64,000 nucleotides of DNA from contig NZ_CP076024.1 in the NCBI RefSeq assembly GCF_022788635.1, positions 2,294,001-2,358,000 on the forward strand, read 5' to 3'. Origin of the DNA: Methylobacter sp. S3L5C. GTDB lineage: Bacteria > Pseudomonadota > Gammaproteobacteria > Methylococcales > Methylomonadaceae. Below, in pieces: positions 8,891 to 19,449 of the stretch. The notes beneath the pieces were generated by a model. It had not been told where the DNA came from. It was given only the letters and a program-made list of their open reading frames with translations, and searched no databases. The translations under genes were made by a program, and so were the position numbers. Positions within the stretch are counted from its first letter, which is position 1, and every line of letters starts with the position of its first letter.

Positions 8891-8940
8891 CTACATTTTT
8901 TTACCAGCCAATTATTTATCAATAATTAGCCGGATTATCT

Positions 8941-8981
8941 GCTTAATGAAAATGCATGATTCATATGCGTTTTCATTAAGC
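8941..8981 (+). terminator. Strong hairpin after the CheW-domain gene
   Basis: GCTTAATGAAAATGCAT (8941-8957) pairs with 8965-8981 with one mismatch over 17 bp and a 7-nt loop. It lies 50 nt after the stop. There is no T-tract on the plus strand, so this is terminator-like or a transcript-end stem rather than a textbook intrinsic terminator. Confidence 0.45.
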
Positions 8982-9107
8982 AAAAAATGACAATGAGGTT
9001 ATGAAAGTGGAGCTTATTATTAACAGGATGCCAGCAGATCTGATTATCTGCATTTGACCCTGCCGGACGCAGTATAATTAAAAAAGCATTCACTATTAAA
9101 AGCCGTC

Positions 9108-9440
9108 ATGACTAAACATAATTATCAAAAACCATCTCAGCAAACTCAAGAGGAAGCGTTGAAAATAGCCAAGGGAATTCAACGTCCCGTTCAAACCAAA
9201 GAACAGACCAAACTGGTTGCTCAAGGTGTTCAAAAAGGTATTGATCTTTACAAAAAACAGCAAAAAGAAAAAGCCAGAGACTTGAGTAGAAAACTCAATA
9301 AAATATCACGACAAAAGGAGTCATCAATTGCATCGGATGCTCATGAAATACAAGAGAAAGTAACTTATAAGCAGCATTGGCTACCTTGGATGTTACTGTT
9401 TCTGACATGGCTGGGTATAGGTATTTATTTTCTGATTTAA
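9108..9440 (+). CDS. DUF2956 family small membrane protein
   Basis: 110 residues. The basic, glutamine- and lysine-rich N-terminal part with EEALKIAKGIQRPVQTKEQT and GVQKGIDLYKKQQKEKAR matches DUF2956, a gammaproteobacterial family without a known role. One C-terminal membrane segment (about residues 93-110, WMLLFLTWLGIGIYFLI) would anchor it by its tail, with the charged part probably in the cytoplasm. It stands alone, preceded by about 217 bases and followed by a 279-base gap in which I recognise nothing. Confidence 0.75.
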   Translation: MTKHNYQKPSQQTQEEALKIAKGIQRPVQTKEQTKLVAQGVQKGIDLYKKQQKEKARDLSRKLNKISRQKESSIASDAHEIQEKVTYKQHWLPWMLLFLTWLGIGIYFLI

Positions 9441-9719
9441 ATTCAAGATTGATGAATATTTGCTCATCAAAATTCCAAAACCAGGCTTATGCGTAATTAA
9501 TCAATATTGAAACGACTGAAAGCGTCTCTATTCATAGCTCGTAGTCTGGATTACTACTGAAAGGTGCCGGAGGTGCGTAGCATGAATGTCGAAAGGTAGA
9601 ATTGCATCAGGAATAGTGATTGTTAGCAATGCAGGAGCGATAGCGTAAGCTAATATTTGTCGGTTTGATATGTTGGGTTACGGTTGCCGCCTAAACTACA
9701 AACCTGTTGGAGTGAAGAA

Positions 9720-10598
9720 TTAGTGGAGAGTTGACATATCCAAAATAATTTTGTAATCCTTATCATTAACCGGGACAAACCTTTCAGCCTTCAATTTACT
9801 CAGTAAAGGTGCGATTTCTTCCCCACTATTAAAATATACCGCTCGAATTTGTTCTTTGAGTTGGCTACATAGCTTGTTACGGTATACCGTAGGTTCATTG
9901 GGGATGGGTGCGGATTTCCATAGCACTCTAAAATCGTTGCTGTTGAACATACCTTGGACGATGCTCTCATCAAGAAGTGCACTGGATACAAAAGCAGCTT
10001 GGGTATGCCCGTTTAGAACACTTTGAGCGGATCGTTCATGTGATCCGGAATAGACAATGCCGCCAAAAAAGTTTTCCAGTGGCATGCCGGTATTCCTGGA
10101 AAAAAGTACTCGTGGAATTAAAGCGCCTGAAGCGCTGGCAGGATCAACAAGGCTAATCTTTTTTTTTGCCAACGAATTGATGTCTTTGTATGGGCTGTTG
10201 GCTTTGACAATTAGCAGAGAATGGTAATTGACGCCTTCTTCATTAAAGGTACCTTGAGGACGGGCATAAGTGGCAAATACTTCAATGGACGAATCCCGAT
10301 GCTTGGCCTGCGCGTAGGCTGCCGGGCCCATTTCGGCAAAATCAATCTGTTCCGATAGCAGCCCTTCAATTGCTGTGTTGTATGAGGTGGGCAGTATGAT
10401 TTCAATTTTTCGACCAATTTTTTTCTCCAGAAAATTCAGTAAAGATCGATAATGTTGCGCTTGTTCGATTGCGTTTGTTTTGGTCATAAAAGAAAAATGT
10501 AAAGGATTAGGGTTGCTGCATTCTTTTGACTGCGCTACGGATATATAAAAAACAAATACCAGAACCAGGGTAAGAATTAAAAAGCGCTTCACGGGCAT
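9720..10598 (-). CDS. PhnD-like periplasmic substrate-binding protein, coupled to GGDEF-EAL gene
   Basis: 292 residues with a signal peptide (about 1-23, hydrophobic [17 protein letters not shown]). The rest is a phosphate/phosphonate-type ABC binding protein: [30 protein letters not shown], and the family-typical [15 protein letters not shown]. No permease or ATPase gene is nearby. It overlaps the stop of the upstream GGDEF-EAL gene: the ATG at 10598 shares ATGCCCGTGA with it, and a GTG at 10592 would give a four-base GTGA overlap. It may therefore act as the ligand-sensing partner of that membrane enzyme rather than in transport; this is inference. Ligand unknown. Confidence 0.8.
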   Translation of the reverse strand: MPVKRFLILTLVLVFVFYISVAQSKECSNPNPLHFSFMTKTNAIEQAQHYRSLLNFLEKKIGRKIEIILPTSYNTAIEGLLSEQIDFAEMGPAAYAQAKHRDSSIEVFATYARPQGTFNEEGVNYHSLLIVKANSPYKDINSLAKKKISLVDPASASGALIPRVLFSRNTGMPLENFFGGIVYSGSHERSAQSVLNGHTQAAFVSSALLDESIVQGMFNSNDFRVLWKSAPIPNEPTVYRNKLCSQLKEQIRAVYFNSGEEIAPLLSKLKAERFVPVNDKDYKIILDMSTLH

Positions 10599-12949
10599 AG
10601 TTTCTCTTTGATTAATAATTGCCTTATTGCATTGTCAGGGACAGGACGACTGAAAAAATAGCCCTGTACTTCGTCACAGCCGGATGCTCTCAAATAGACC
10701 AACTGTTCGCTGGTTTCGACACCCTCGGCAACGACTCGCATCCCCAAGTTATGAGCTAACGCAATGGTAGACGTCACAATCACCGCATCGTCATGACTAT
10801 TACGAATGTTTGAGATAAAGCTTCGATCAATCTTGATGGTATGGATGGGCAAATTTTTGATATAGCCCAAACTGGAGAAACCGGTACCGAAATCATCAAG
10901 GGCGATATGTATTCCAGAATCTGCTATATGATTAAGGATGGCTTTAGCCGTCTCAATGTTTTCTACCAGACTACTTTCCGTCAATTCTATCTGTAGATAC
11001 TTGGATTCAAGACCATATTGCTCCAAGCATTGAGTAAGGTATTTAGCGAGTGTATCGCTTTTAAGTTGTTGTCCGGAAACATTGATTGCCACTGGTACTA
11101 TTGGTATCCCTGCAGATTTCCATGCGGAAATTTGACGGCAACTGGCTTCTATCACCCAGTTTCCCAGTTCGATGATATGCCCGGTATTTTCTGCCAAAGG
11201 AATAAAAGTATTCGGAAATATTAGTCCGTGCTCAGGATGTTGCCAACGTACCAAGGCTTCAAGCCCAACAATCCGATAAGAAGAAAGATCAATTTTCGGC
11301 TGAAAATGTAATACAAACTCGCCATTTTTTATTGCTGTAGAAAAATGTTGATCTAAAGTGAACTCAAGAATATTTTCAGTATTAAGGCTGGCATCAAAGA
11401 ATGTATAGGAGCGGTTTTTGGAGTGTTTGGATTGGTACATAGCCAAATCTGCATTTTTCATAAGTGCAATAATTTCATTACCATCACGTGGAAAAATAGC
11501 GATACCAACACTGGGATAAATCTGTAAATCATGATTCGCCAAGTCGAGGCAGGGTTGGCTTACTGTTTCAACTATTTTTTTAGCGACACCAGTGATATCC
11601 TTTTCATTTTGCAGTCCGGTTAGCAAGATTACAAACTCATCCCCGCCAAAGCGCGCAATCACATCAGTTTTGCGTAACGTTGATTGAAGCCGGTCAGCAA
11701 CGGTCTGTAAGAGTAAATCACCTACATGGTGTCCCAAGCTATCGTTGATTGCCTTGAACCGATCCAGATCAATAAATAACACGGCATAGTGCAATCGGTT
11801 ACGTTTTGCATGAATTAAATATCTGCTGGCTAATTCTGTGAATTTGTTTCGGGTATAAAGGCCGGTCAGGTAATCAGTTTCTGCCAGATCGAAAGCTTTT
11901 TGCTTCTCATCATGGAGTTTCAAGATAAGTTCGTTTTTATCAATTTCTGATGTAACCAATGCCATGAAGGCTCGCTGTTTTCGTTGGATAGCAAACGCAA
12001 TTAATATCATGGAGATGATAACCACCATCGTTAAAAAAAATACCAGCAGTAGCGCTTCTCTTTTTTTCTCTCTGAAACTCTTCAACATCTCATTGATTTC
12101 CTGACTTACAATAATAGAGAAGGGATGCCGGTCTGAATGCTGGTAAGTGATTATGCGAGAAACTTGGTCTTGAAAAAGTGGCTTAAAATCAACGAAAGGG
12201 TTTGTCGAGTTGGCGGTGGTAATGTTTGATGTTATCAATGCACTCCCGCCAAATTCAAGCCCGGCTATACTGGCACGGGCAATTTCCTGGCTATCATCTG
12301 TCACAATATTGATGATCTCAGTCATACCCATTGCCAAGTTTTGATTAAGGCGTAAAAGATAACCAAGGTCTAGGACCAAAAGAAGTACACCAGTATTTTC
12401 TTCGCGGCTATCCTTGACGAGATAAAGCAGGGGGATTTGCCACGCATCAGAAAGTGTTTTTGGTATGGGTCCAAAGACCATTCCAGGCTTAACATTCTGC
12501 ATGTCAAGTGCCAGCCTTTGCTGAATGACAGTATTTAATGTTGCATCAGGTAGTGACGGAGCTGAAGAGAAGATCTTTTGACCATGTAGATCATAAATCT
12601 CAATTCGGTTGAAGGCTTGATCAGTGCCAAGCATGGCTGTTATTCTGGTTTGGGTAAGGGTATTTTGCTGATTTTCCAGTAACTGAGAGCTAAAGGCACA
12701 GAAGAGTTTTCCTCGATCAAGCAATTGGTTGAGATTTTCAGAGACAGTTGCCGACAGGTTATGCTGGAAAGATTTTGTATTTTCAATAACCAAGCGTTCT
12801 TGGTTTTCAATGCTTTGTAATATGTATAACCAGATTGCTAGAAGTATCAGTAATGACAGGCTTGCCGCTCCCAGCATTAAACGCCTCCAACTATTATGAG
12901 GGCCAAATAAAAATAGTTTGCCAAATACTCCTGAAATTGATCTGAACAT
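10589..12949 (-). CDS. Membrane GGDEF-EAL protein (c-di-GMP synthesis/breakdown) with periplasmic sensor
   Basis: 786 residues from the ATG at 12949, which has AAGG six bases upstream; the frame extends to a TTG at 13030 but that start is unsupported. Order: TM helix (about 23-45), periplasmic Cache-like region of about 250 residues, second TM helix (about 300-323), GGDEF domain with intact [14 protein letters not shown], then EAL domain with [20 protein letters not shown] and [12 protein letters not shown]. Both catalytic motifs are intact, so it may be bifunctional. Translationally coupled to the downstream PhnD-like binding protein, the likely source of its periplasmic signal. Confidence 0.92.
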   Translation of the reverse strand: MFRSISGVFGKLFLFGPHNSWRRLMLGAASLSLLILLAIWLYILQSIENQERLVIENTKSFQHNLSATVSENLNQLLDRGKLFCAFSSQLLENQQNTLTQTRITAMLGTDQAFNRIEIYDLHGQKIFSSAPSLPDATLNTVIQQRLALDMQNVKPGMVFGPIPKTLSDAWQIPLLYLVKDSREENTGVLLLVLDLGYLLRLNQNLAMGMTEIINIVTDDSQEIARASIAGLEFGGSALITSNITTANSTNPFVDFKPLFQDQVSRIITYQHSDRHPFSIIVSQEINEMLKSFREKKREALLLVFFLTMVVIISMILIAFAIQRKQRAFMALVTSEIDKNELILKLHDEKQKAFDLAETDYLTGLYTRNKFTELASRYLIHAKRNRLHYAVLFIDLDRFKAINDSLGHHVGDLLLQTVADRLQSTLRKTDVIARFGGDEFVILLTGLQNEKDITGVAKKIVETVSQPCLDLANHDLQIYPSVGIAIFPRDGNEIIALMKNADLAMYQSKHSKNRSYTFFDASLNTENILEFTLDQHFSTAIKNGEFVLHFQPKIDLSSYRIVGLEALVRWQHPEHGLIFPNTFIPLAENTGHIIELGNWVIEASCRQISAWKSAGIPIVPVAINVSGQQLKSDTLAKYLTQCLEQYGLESKYLQIELTESSLVENIETAKAILNHIADSGIHIALDDFGTGFSSLGYIKNLPIHTIKIDRSFISNIRNSHDDAVIVTSTIALAHNLGMRVVAEGVETSEQLVYLRASGCDEVQGYFFSRPVPDNAIRQLLIKEKLCP

Positions 12950-13749
12950 TTGCAACCTTGTTTTTGCAAAGCTTTCATAATACGGCATACATATTACAAA
13001 ATTATGAATTTCATCAGTGACAGACGCCAATATTCTGTAAATTCTTTCAAGGACTTGTGAAAAAGAGGCTTAAAAGTTTGTCACAATTAGGTAATAGTTA
13101 AGACGGATGGAGGGATAGCTACTGTGACGGGATTCTAAGTAATAGCTTTAAATGGCAACCAGATATTCACTGGAAGTTTCTGACTATCTCTTCCTTGTAG
13201 ACTGCTGCCGTTAACAAGGTCCAGTTTGGATTCATAATTTGTAGCTTGGTGCTTTATAACTAAAATATCAATACGGGCCCAATTACAGGTAGCTACATGG
13301 CACCTTGCAGCAAATTATAATCTTGATTGTAATTCACAAACAGACCTACCTGCTATCTACATCATCAAGCGAAAAAACTTTAAAAAAAATATCCAAGCAT
13401 CCAGAAAAATTGATAATGCGCGGTGGCCATGCGTAGTAAATAGCTTCTCGCCCAGTCATTAAAAATCAACAAAAATCCTGCGCTACTTGGGTATATTTAT
13501 TCTTGGGCATCACCTAAAATTAAGCTTTACCATTAATGCTTGGCTATCTGTATTGTCAGCTATTTTAATAGGGAAACTTTTTCTTTATCCACTATATAAT
13601 TATGGTATCTTTCTTTCTGAGTTAGAGAGGGTTAGTAATTTTATTGGAAAAGTCTTTCATTTTTTTGGTCGACGAAAATCATGGCTTCTAATTTTTTTAA
13701 GCCGTGGTGCATTTATTAGATAATTTGACGCTACTTACGGAGCGATAAA
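12950..13749. other. 800-base gap upstream of the scp operon
   Basis: No gene I can support. An imperfect inverted repeat occurs near 13236-13317 (AATTTG..GGTGC arms, about four mismatches in 17). A dispersed 39-base repeat lies at 13477-13515. An open frame at 13487-13723 (78 codons) starts inside that repeat, lacks a ribosome site and looks spurious. I looked for a cobalamin riboswitch before the B12-dependent mutase and found no B12-box-like core. Confidence 0.5.
13477..13515 (+). repeat. Dispersed repeat, copy A (upstream of scpA)
   Basis: Begins CCTGCGCT and contains GGGTATATTTATT, TTGG and ATCACCT at the same spacing as copy B at 28036-28074; about 32 of 39 positions agree. Both copies stand upstream of a plus-strand central-carbon gene. 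Confidence 0.65.
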
Positions 13750-15888
13750 ATGGATGGGAAGTTGGATCAGTGGAAAGAATTAGCTAACTCTGAAGTAAAA
13801 AGAATGGGTAAGACTGTCGATGATTTGGTTTCCAAGACCTTGGAGGGTATTGATATCAAGGCGCTTTATACTGCCGAAGATATTAAGGATTTAGAAACCA
13901 TTGATTCCCTGCCGGGTATTTCTCCCTTTGTCCGTGGCCCAAAAGCTACCATGTATACCGCCAGACCTTGGACAATCAGGCAGTATGCCGGTTTTTCCAC
14001 TGCCAAAGAATCCAATGCTTTTTATCGCAAGAACTTGGCTGCAGGCCAAAAAGGTCTTTCTGTAGCGTTTGATTTGGCAACTCATCGTGGCTACGATTCC
14101 GATAATCCCCGTGTAGAAGGCGATGTTGGTAAGGCTGGCGTAGCAGTTGATAGCGTTGAAGATATGAAAGTGTTGTTTGATCAGATTCCTCTTGATCAGA
14201 TGTCGGTTTCCATGACCATGAACGGGGCCGTTATCCCGGTTTTAGCCTTTTATATTGTTGCTGCAGAAGAACAAGGTGTGGCACAAGCATTATTAACCGG
14301 TACGATTCAGAACGATATCTTGAAGGAATATCTGTGCCGTAATACTTATATTTATCCGCCGACGCCCTCGATGCGGATTATTTCCGACATCATTGAATAT
14401 TGTTCAAACAATATGCCCCGTTATAACACGATTAGTATCAGTGGCTACCACATGGGTGAAGCGGGTGCGAACTGTGTTCAGCAAGTGGCATTTACTATTG
14501 CCGATGGTATTGAATATATAAAGGCTGCCATCAAGGCCGGTCTGAAAATTGATGATTTTGCGCCGCGTCTCTCGTTCTTTTTTGGCATAGGCATGAATTT
14601 GTTTATGAACGTGGCCATGCTGCGTGCAGCCCGTTTCCTATGGAGTGATGCAGTCGAACAGTTTGGTGGCAATGAGCAATCCAAGGCCCTGCGTACTCAC
14701 AGCCAAACCTCTGGTTGGAGTTTAACCGAGCAAGATCCCTATAACAATATTATCAGAACGACCATTGAAGCCTTATCGGCAACGCTGGGTGGAACGCAAT
14801 CCTTGCATACCAATGCCTTTGATGAAGCGCTGGGTTTGCCAACCGAGTTCTCTGCCCGCATTGCCCGTAATACCCAGATTATTCTGCAAGAAGAGTCCGA
14901 GATTTGTAACACCGTTGACCCATTGGCCGGCTCTTACTATGTTGAAGCGCTGACGGATACCATCGTTCAGGAAGCCCGCAAGATTATGGCCCAAATCGAT
15001 ACTGCAGGCGGTATGGCCAGAGCCATTGAGCTGGGGATTCCCAAGCATATGATTGAAGAGGCGGCAGCAGAAACGCAATCGCTGATTGATCAAGGCAAAC
15101 GTGTCATTGTGGGTGTCAATAAGTACAAGTTGCAAAAAGAAGAAGCCGTTAATGTTATGGAAATTGATAATCAAGCAGTTCGCGAAGAGCAAATTGCCAA
15201 CTTGCAGCAGATTAAGCTCGCCCGTAACAGTGCCGATGTTAAAGAGACTTTGGCGAAAATTCGTGTTGTTGCCAAAGAGGGTGGTAATTTGCTGGCAGCA
15301 GCTATCGACGCGGCTCGTGTTCGCGCTACTCTGGGTGAAATTTCTGATGCGATGGAAACTGTTTTTGGTCGTTACTTGGTGCCTAGTGAGTGTGTAACGG
15401 GTGTCATTTCCAGAGAGTATCATAACAGTGAAAAAGGAGCCTGTGAGTTTGACGAGGTTAAGCAGTTGGTTGATGATTACGCTAACAACGAGGGTCGGCG
15501 TCCACGAATTTTGATTGCCAAGATGGGGCAAGATGGACATGATCGTGGTGCAAAAGTGATAGCCAGTGCGTACTCTGATTTTGGCTTTGATGTTGATTTG
15601 AGTCCGATGTTTTCGACACCGGAAGAAATTGCCAAGCTGGCCGTAGAAAATGATGTGCATTTTGTGGGCGCGTCTTCTCTGGCTGCCGGACACAAGACGC
15701 TCGTACCTGAGTTGATTAAACAATTGCAGGTGTTTGGCCGTGGCGATATTAAAGTGATTGTCGGTGGGGTGATTCCGCCACAGGATTACGATTATTTGCT
15801 GGAGCGTGGTGTAGCCAAAATTTATGGTCCGGGAACGCAGATGATCAAGTGTGTCCGTGAAGCGATGGAGCTTTTGAACCAAGAATGA
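13750..15888 (+). CDS. scpA: Methylmalonyl-CoA mutase
   Basis: Adenosylcobalamin-dependent interconversion of succinyl-CoA and (R)-methylmalonyl-CoA. 712 residues, about the length of the single-chain E. coli Sbm (ScpA). Substrate-binding barrel with [14 protein letters not shown] and the C-terminal B12 domain with the DxHxxG motif in [13 protein letters not shown] (about residues 594-606), followed by GGVIPPQDY. An AGCGATAAA precedes the ATG. First gene of a four-gene set in the E. coli order scpA-argK-scpB-scpC; the stop overlaps the GTPase start by four bases. Confidence 0.96.
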   Translation: MDGKLDQWKELANSEVKRMGKTVDDLVSKTLEGIDIKALYTAEDIKDLETIDSLPGISPFVRGPKATMYTARPWTIRQYAGFSTAKESNAFYRKNLAAGQKGLSVAFDLATHRGYDSDNPRVEGDVGKAGVAVDSVEDMKVLFDQIPLDQMSVSMTMNGAVIPVLAFYIVAAEEQGVAQALLTGTIQNDILKEYLCRNTYIYPPTPSMRIISDIIEYCSNNMPRYNTISISGYHMGEAGANCVQQVAFTIADGIEYIKAAIKAGLKIDDFAPRLSFFFGIGMNLFMNVAMLRAARFLWSDAVEQFGGNEQSKALRTHSQTSGWSLTEQDPYNNIIRTTIEALSATLGGTQSLHTNAFDEALGLPTEFSARIARNTQIILQEESEICNTVDPLAGSYYVEALTDTIVQEARKIMAQIDTAGGMARAIELGIPKHMIEEAAAETQSLIDQGKRVIVGVNKYKLQKEEAVNVMEIDNQAVREEQIANLQQIKLARNSADVKETLAKIRVVAKEGGNLLAAAIDAARVRATLGEISDAMETVFGRYLVPSECVTGVISREYHNSEKGACEFDEVKQLVDDYANNEGRRPRILIAKMGQDGHDRGAKVIASAYSDFGFDVDLSPMFSTPEEIAKLAVENDVHFVGASSLAAGHKTLVPELIKQLQVFGRGDIKVIVGGVIPPQDYDYLLERGVAKIYGPGTQMIKCVREAMELLNQE

Positions 15889-16892
15889 TTAATGCGATGA
15901 GTGCCGATGAAATCGTCGCAGAAATTTTAAATGGCAATAGAGCCATTCTTGCCCAAGCCATGACTATCATTGAGAGTATGCACCCCAAGCACTATAAACT
16001 GGCGGGTGACATTATAGATAAAGTAATGCCGTTGGTGGGCAAAGCCAGGCGAATCGGTATTACCGGTGTTCCGGGTGCCGGCAAAAGCACGCTGTTGGAA
16101 GTGTTGGGTATATATTTGATTAATAGTGGTTTAAAAGTAGCCATTATTGCGATTGATCCCAGTAGCAGTATTAGTGGCGGTAGCATTCTTGCCGATAAAA
16201 CCAGAATGACGACTTTGCTTAGAGAGTATAACGCCTTTATCCGTCCTGTTCCTTCCGGCGGTCATTTGGGCGGGACCAGCCGAAGAACCAGAGAGCTGAC
16301 TTTTCTTTTGGATGCGGCGGGCTTTGATGTTGTATTTATTGAAACGGTGGGTGTGGGTCAGTCTGAAATTGAGGTGGCTAACGTAGTCGACTTTTTCTGT
16401 CTGGTACAAATTGCCGGGGCAGGAGATGAGCTTCAAGGTATTAAAAAAGGGGTTATGGAAGTCGCGGATTTAATTATTGTCAATAAGTGCGATGGCGATA
16501 ATAAAGTGATGGCTGAAATTGCCCGAAGTATGTTTAAAAATGCGTTGCAGATAGTAAAGCCAAAATATAGTGAGTGGCAGGCACAGGCGTTAACGTGTAG
16601 TGCAAGAAATAATACGGGAATAAAAAACATTTGGGATGTTGTGGACAGATTTTATGCCACTATGCAGCCTAATGGAACCGTGTCATCAATACGCAAGCGT
16701 CAAAATATACGCTGGATGAAACAGCAGATTGAGGAAAATGTAATCAATATGATTTATAACACTCAGGATATTAACGAGCTATACAGTAAAGCGAAAGCCA
16801 GTGTGGAGTGTAATCAGCTTTCTCCACGAAACGCCGTAGAGACTATCAGTCAATACATTGCAGAAAAACTAACTTATGACGTTTTGAAATGA
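15885..16892 (+). CDS. meaB: Methylmalonyl-CoA mutase-associated GTPase MeaB/ArgK
   Basis: G-protein chaperone that loads and protects adenosylcobalamin on the mutase. 335 residues. Walker [10 protein letters not shown] (about 60-68), [20 protein letters not shown] as in the MeaB family, ETVGVGQSE (switch region) and the NKCD guanine specificity motif are intact. The ATG lies in the stop of scpA (ATGA) and the stop again overlaps the start of scpB, so the genes are translationally coupled. Confidence 0.95.
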   Translation: MINAMSADEIVAEILNGNRAILAQAMTIIESMHPKHYKLAGDIIDKVMPLVGKARRIGITGVPGAGKSTLLEVLGIYLINSGLKVAIIAIDPSSSISGGSILADKTRMTTLLREYNAFIRPVPSGGHLGGTSRRTRELTFLLDAAGFDVVFIETVGVGQSEIEVANVVDFFCLVQIAGAGDELQGIKKGVMEVADLIIVNKCDGDNKVMAEIARSMFKNALQIVKPKYSEWQAQALTCSARNNTGIKNIWDVVDRFYATMQPNGTVSSIRKRQNIRWMKQQIEENVINMIYNTQDINELYSKAKASVECNQLSPRNAVETISQYIAEKLTYDVLK

Positions 16893-17683
16893 ATCACTAT
16901 GAATTTGTAAAGGTTGAACTCAACGACAGGGTCGCTATTATTGAGTTTAATTATATAAAGAAATTGAATGCGTTGAGCGAATGTTTTATTCAAGATATTT
17001 TAAAAGCATTGGCAGACTTAAATGTTCCGGAGGTTCGTTGTGTTATTCTGCGAGCTGCCAAGGGCAGTAAAGTATTCTCCTCCGGTCATGATATCAGTGA
17101 GTTGCCAAAAGCCAAGCGCGATCCGCTTCCGCTAAGCTATCAAGATCCTTTACGCATTCTCACGCGCACCATTCAGCGCTATCCAAAACCGGTTATTTCC
17201 ATGATTGAAGGCAGTGTCTGGGGCGGCGCTTTTGAATTGATAATGAGTACCGATATTGTTATTTCCAGTGATAAATCCACTTTTGCCATGACGCCGGTAA
17301 ACTTGGGTGTTCCTTATAATGTTGTGGGAATTCATAATTTGATTCGCGATGCGGGTTTACATGTAATGAAAGAAGTTATTTTTACCGCGACTCCGATTAC
17401 TGCTGAACAGGCCTTAAAAATTGGTATATTGAATCATAGTGTTCCGGATGATGAGTTGGAAGATAAAACTCTTGCCATTGCCAAGTTGATTTGTGAAAAA
17501 GCGCCGCTTGCCATAGAAGTAATCAAAGAAGAAATGCGTGTCCTGTGTGAGGCAAATGCCATTAATCCAGATGAGTTTGAGCGGATTCAAGGGCTTAGAC
17601 GCTACGTTTATGACAGTCTTGATTATAGCGAAGGACTGACTGCCTTTTTTGAGAAGAGAAAACCTAATTTCATTGGAAAATAA
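16889..17683 (+). CDS. scpB: Methylmalonyl-CoA decarboxylase
   Basis: Decarboxylates methylmalonyl-CoA to propionyl-CoA. 264 residues, crotonase fold, closely resembling E. coli ScpB (YgfG) along its length: VAIIEFNYIKKLNALS at the N-terminus, SSGHDISELP oxyanion loop, EGSVWGGAFELIMSTD and the C-terminal FFEKRKPNFIGK. The MTPVNLGVPYNVVGIHNL segment, characteristic of this decarboxylase rather than generic enoyl-CoA hydratases, supports the call. ATGA overlap with meaB; scpC follows after a 240-base gap with a repeat. Confidence 0.94.
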   Translation: MNHYEFVKVELNDRVAIIEFNYIKKLNALSECFIQDILKALADLNVPEVRCVILRAAKGSKVFSSGHDISELPKAKRDPLPLSYQDPLRILTRTIQRYPKPVISMIEGSVWGGAFELIMSTDIVISSDKSTFAMTPVNLGVPYNVVGIHNLIRDAGLHVMKEVIFTATPITAEQALKIGILNHSVPDDELEDKTLAIAKLICEKAPLAIEVIKEEMRVLCEANAINPDEFERIQGLRRYVYDSLDYSEGLTAFFEKRKPNFIGK

Positions 17684-17782
17684 GCCTTGTGAGGCTGCCC
17701 TTGTAAAAGTTGCCATTGATTCGCAGATTATAAACAGGGTTAATCGGTGAATCTGTGGGCGTGGCAATGTCACTAAGTTAAG

Positions 17783-17840
17783 CCGTTCGCTGAGCGAAGT
17801 CGAAGCGATTTTGCCGGCTTCGACTCCGCTCAGCCAACGG
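17783..17840. repeat. Palindromic repeat between scpB and scpC
   Basis: Arms 17783-17805 and 17818-17840 pair over 23 bp with two mismatches (CCGTT.GCTGAGCG.AGTCGAAG). It lies inside the scp operon and could form a stable mRNA hairpin separating scpB from scpC expression. A shorter relative follows scpC. Confidence 0.75.
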
Positions 17841-17923
17841 TTTATCTTCTCAAGAGGCACTTAACTTAACGACATTCGGTGGCGGACTATTTGTTGCACT
17901 TTCCTTACCGGTAACAGGATCAA

Positions 17924-19399
17924 ATGATGACCCAATATTCACTATTAACCCCGGAAGAAGCGGCCAGTGTTATTAATAATAATGACATGGTTGCTTTCAG
18001 CGGGTTTACTGCCGCCGGATCTCCAAAAGTGTTGCCATTAGCCTTGGCTCAGCGAGCCAGATCTTTACATGAAAAAGGCGAAGACTTTGCCATACGCTTG
18101 ATTACCGGGGCTTCTGTGAGCGCTCAGGCTGATGACGAATTGGCGGCGGCAAAATGCATTAAATGGCGTGCCCCTTATCAGTCGGCATCAGGTATGCGTA
18201 AAGCCATTAACAATAATGAAGTTGAATTTGTTGATATGCACCTTGGTGAGGTTGCGCAAATGATACGTGCCGGATTTTTTGGTGAGATAGACGTGGCAGT
18301 GATCGAAGCGGTTGATATTACCAGTGATGGCCGTGTTTTTCTGACGTCCGGTATTGGCAATTCGCCCACTTTTTTGGAGCATGCAAAAAAAATAATTATT
18401 GAAAGAAATAGCTACTTTTCCTCACGAATTACCGAGTTTGCTGATAACGTCACTTTACCCGGTCCGCCCAAGCGTCCGGTTATTCCACTTTATGGCACGA
18501 TGGATAAAATAGGCAAGCCCTATGTGCAGGTTGATCCGGCTAAAATAGTGGGTATTGTCGAAACCAATCAGGCCGATCAGATTGAGGCATTTACAAAAAA
18601 TGATGAGACCTGTGTACAGATAGCACACAATGTCGAAAAATTTTTACTCAATGAGCTTAATTTGCGGCGTATCCCCAAAGCCTTTTTACCGATTCAAAGT
18701 GGTGTCGGTAATATCAATAACGCAGTGATGAATACCTTGGGTAAAAATCCCGATATTCCAACATTCACCTTATTTTCCGAAGTCCTGCAAGACTCTGTTG
18801 TTGATTTGCTTTTGAGCGGCAAGGTCACTGGAGCCAGTGCGTCCAGTTTGACGATTACGCCCGATAAACTGCAAACCATTTTTGATAATATGGACTTTTT
18901 TAGCGATAAAATTGTTCTCAGGCCGCAGGAAATTTCAAATAACCCTGAGCTGATCAGGCGTCTTGGTGTGATCGCTTTAAATGTCGGTCTGGAATTTGAT
19001 ATTTATGGTCATGCCAATTCATCGCACGCGTTAGGTTCCGATTTAATGAACGGTATCGGCGGCAGTGGAGATTTTGAGCGTAATGCTTATCTGTCCATTT
19101 TTATGGCTCCATCCATAGCCAAGGGTGGCAGAATATCATCGATTGTGCCTATGTGTGCCCATGTTGATCATAGCGAGCATAGTGTCAAGGTGATTATTAC
19201 CGAGCAAGGTATTGCTGATTTGAGAGGCTTGTCGCCCTGCCAGCGGGCTAAAGTTATTATCGAAAATTGTGCGCATCCGATGTATAAGGATGCGCTGTAT
19301 CGGTATTTATCTACTTGTAAGCCGGGTCATATACCGCATGATTTACATCATGCTTTTGATATGCATATCAAGTTTCTGGAAACCGGCAGTATGTTGTAA
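17924..19399 (+). CDS. scpC: Propionyl-CoA:succinate CoA-transferase (acetyl-CoA hydrolase/transferase family)
   Basis: Transfers CoA from propionyl-CoA to succinate, closing the Sbm cycle. 491 residues, nearly the same as E. coli ScpC (492). Family features include the N-terminal NNDMVAFSGFTAAGSPK, the central GIGNSPTFLEHAKKII, GSGVGN-type loop at SGVGNINNAV, and GIGGSGDFERNAYLS near residue 380. AGGA precedes the tandem ATGATG start. Separated from scpB by 240 bases but in the same order and strand as in E. coli, so I take it as the last gene of the operon; related succinyl/acetyl-CoA transferases are the alternative. Confidence 0.9.
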   Translation: MMTQYSLLTPEEAASVINNNDMVAFSGFTAAGSPKVLPLALAQRARSLHEKGEDFAIRLITGASVSAQADDELAAAKCIKWRAPYQSASGMRKAINNNEVEFVDMHLGEVAQMIRAGFFGEIDVAVIEAVDITSDGRVFLTSGIGNSPTFLEHAKKIIIERNSYFSSRITEFADNVTLPGPPKRPVIPLYGTMDKIGKPYVQVDPAKIVGIVETNQADQIEAFTKNDETCVQIAHNVEKFLLNELNLRRIPKAFLPIQSGVGNINNAVMNTLGKNPDIPTFTLFSEVLQDSVVDLLLSGKVTGASASSLTITPDKLQTIFDNMDFFSDKIVLRPQEISNNPELIRRLGVIALNVGLEFDIYGHANSSHALGSDLMNGIGGSGDFERNAYLSIFMAPSIAKGGRISSIVPMCAHVDHSEHSVKVIITEQGIADLRGLSPCQRAKVIIENCAHPMYKDALYRYLSTCKPGHIPHDLHHAFDMHIKFLETGSML

Positions 19400-19400
19400 T

Positions 19401-19426
19401 GTTCGCTTCGGCTCCGCTCAGCGAAC
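19401..19426. repeat. Short palindrome after scpC
   Basis: GTTCGCT (19401-19407) pairs with AGCGAAC (19420-19426); the loop has GGCTCCGCTC, as in the 17783-17840 repeat. Lies between convergent scpC and the NnrS gene; may serve as a transcript-end hairpin. Confidence 0.55.
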
Positions 19427-19449
19427 AGTTTAAGTCAATAGTATTGGGC

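Noticed and set aside
9441-9719. Possible structured RNA between the DUF2956 gene and the PhnD-like gene
   Set aside because: Some short complementary stretches but no consistent fold or known motif.
13487-13723. 78-codon frame upstream of scpA
   Set aside because: Begins inside the dispersed repeat copy A and has no ribosome site.
13031-13749. Cobalamin riboswitch before the B12-dependent mutase
   Set aside because: Looked for a B12-box-like conserved core and found none.
14773-15882. Long 369-codon frame on the minus strand
   Set aside because: Fully inside scpA, with low-complexity Asn/His/Leu composition and no family match; a shadow of codon usage in the mutase gene.
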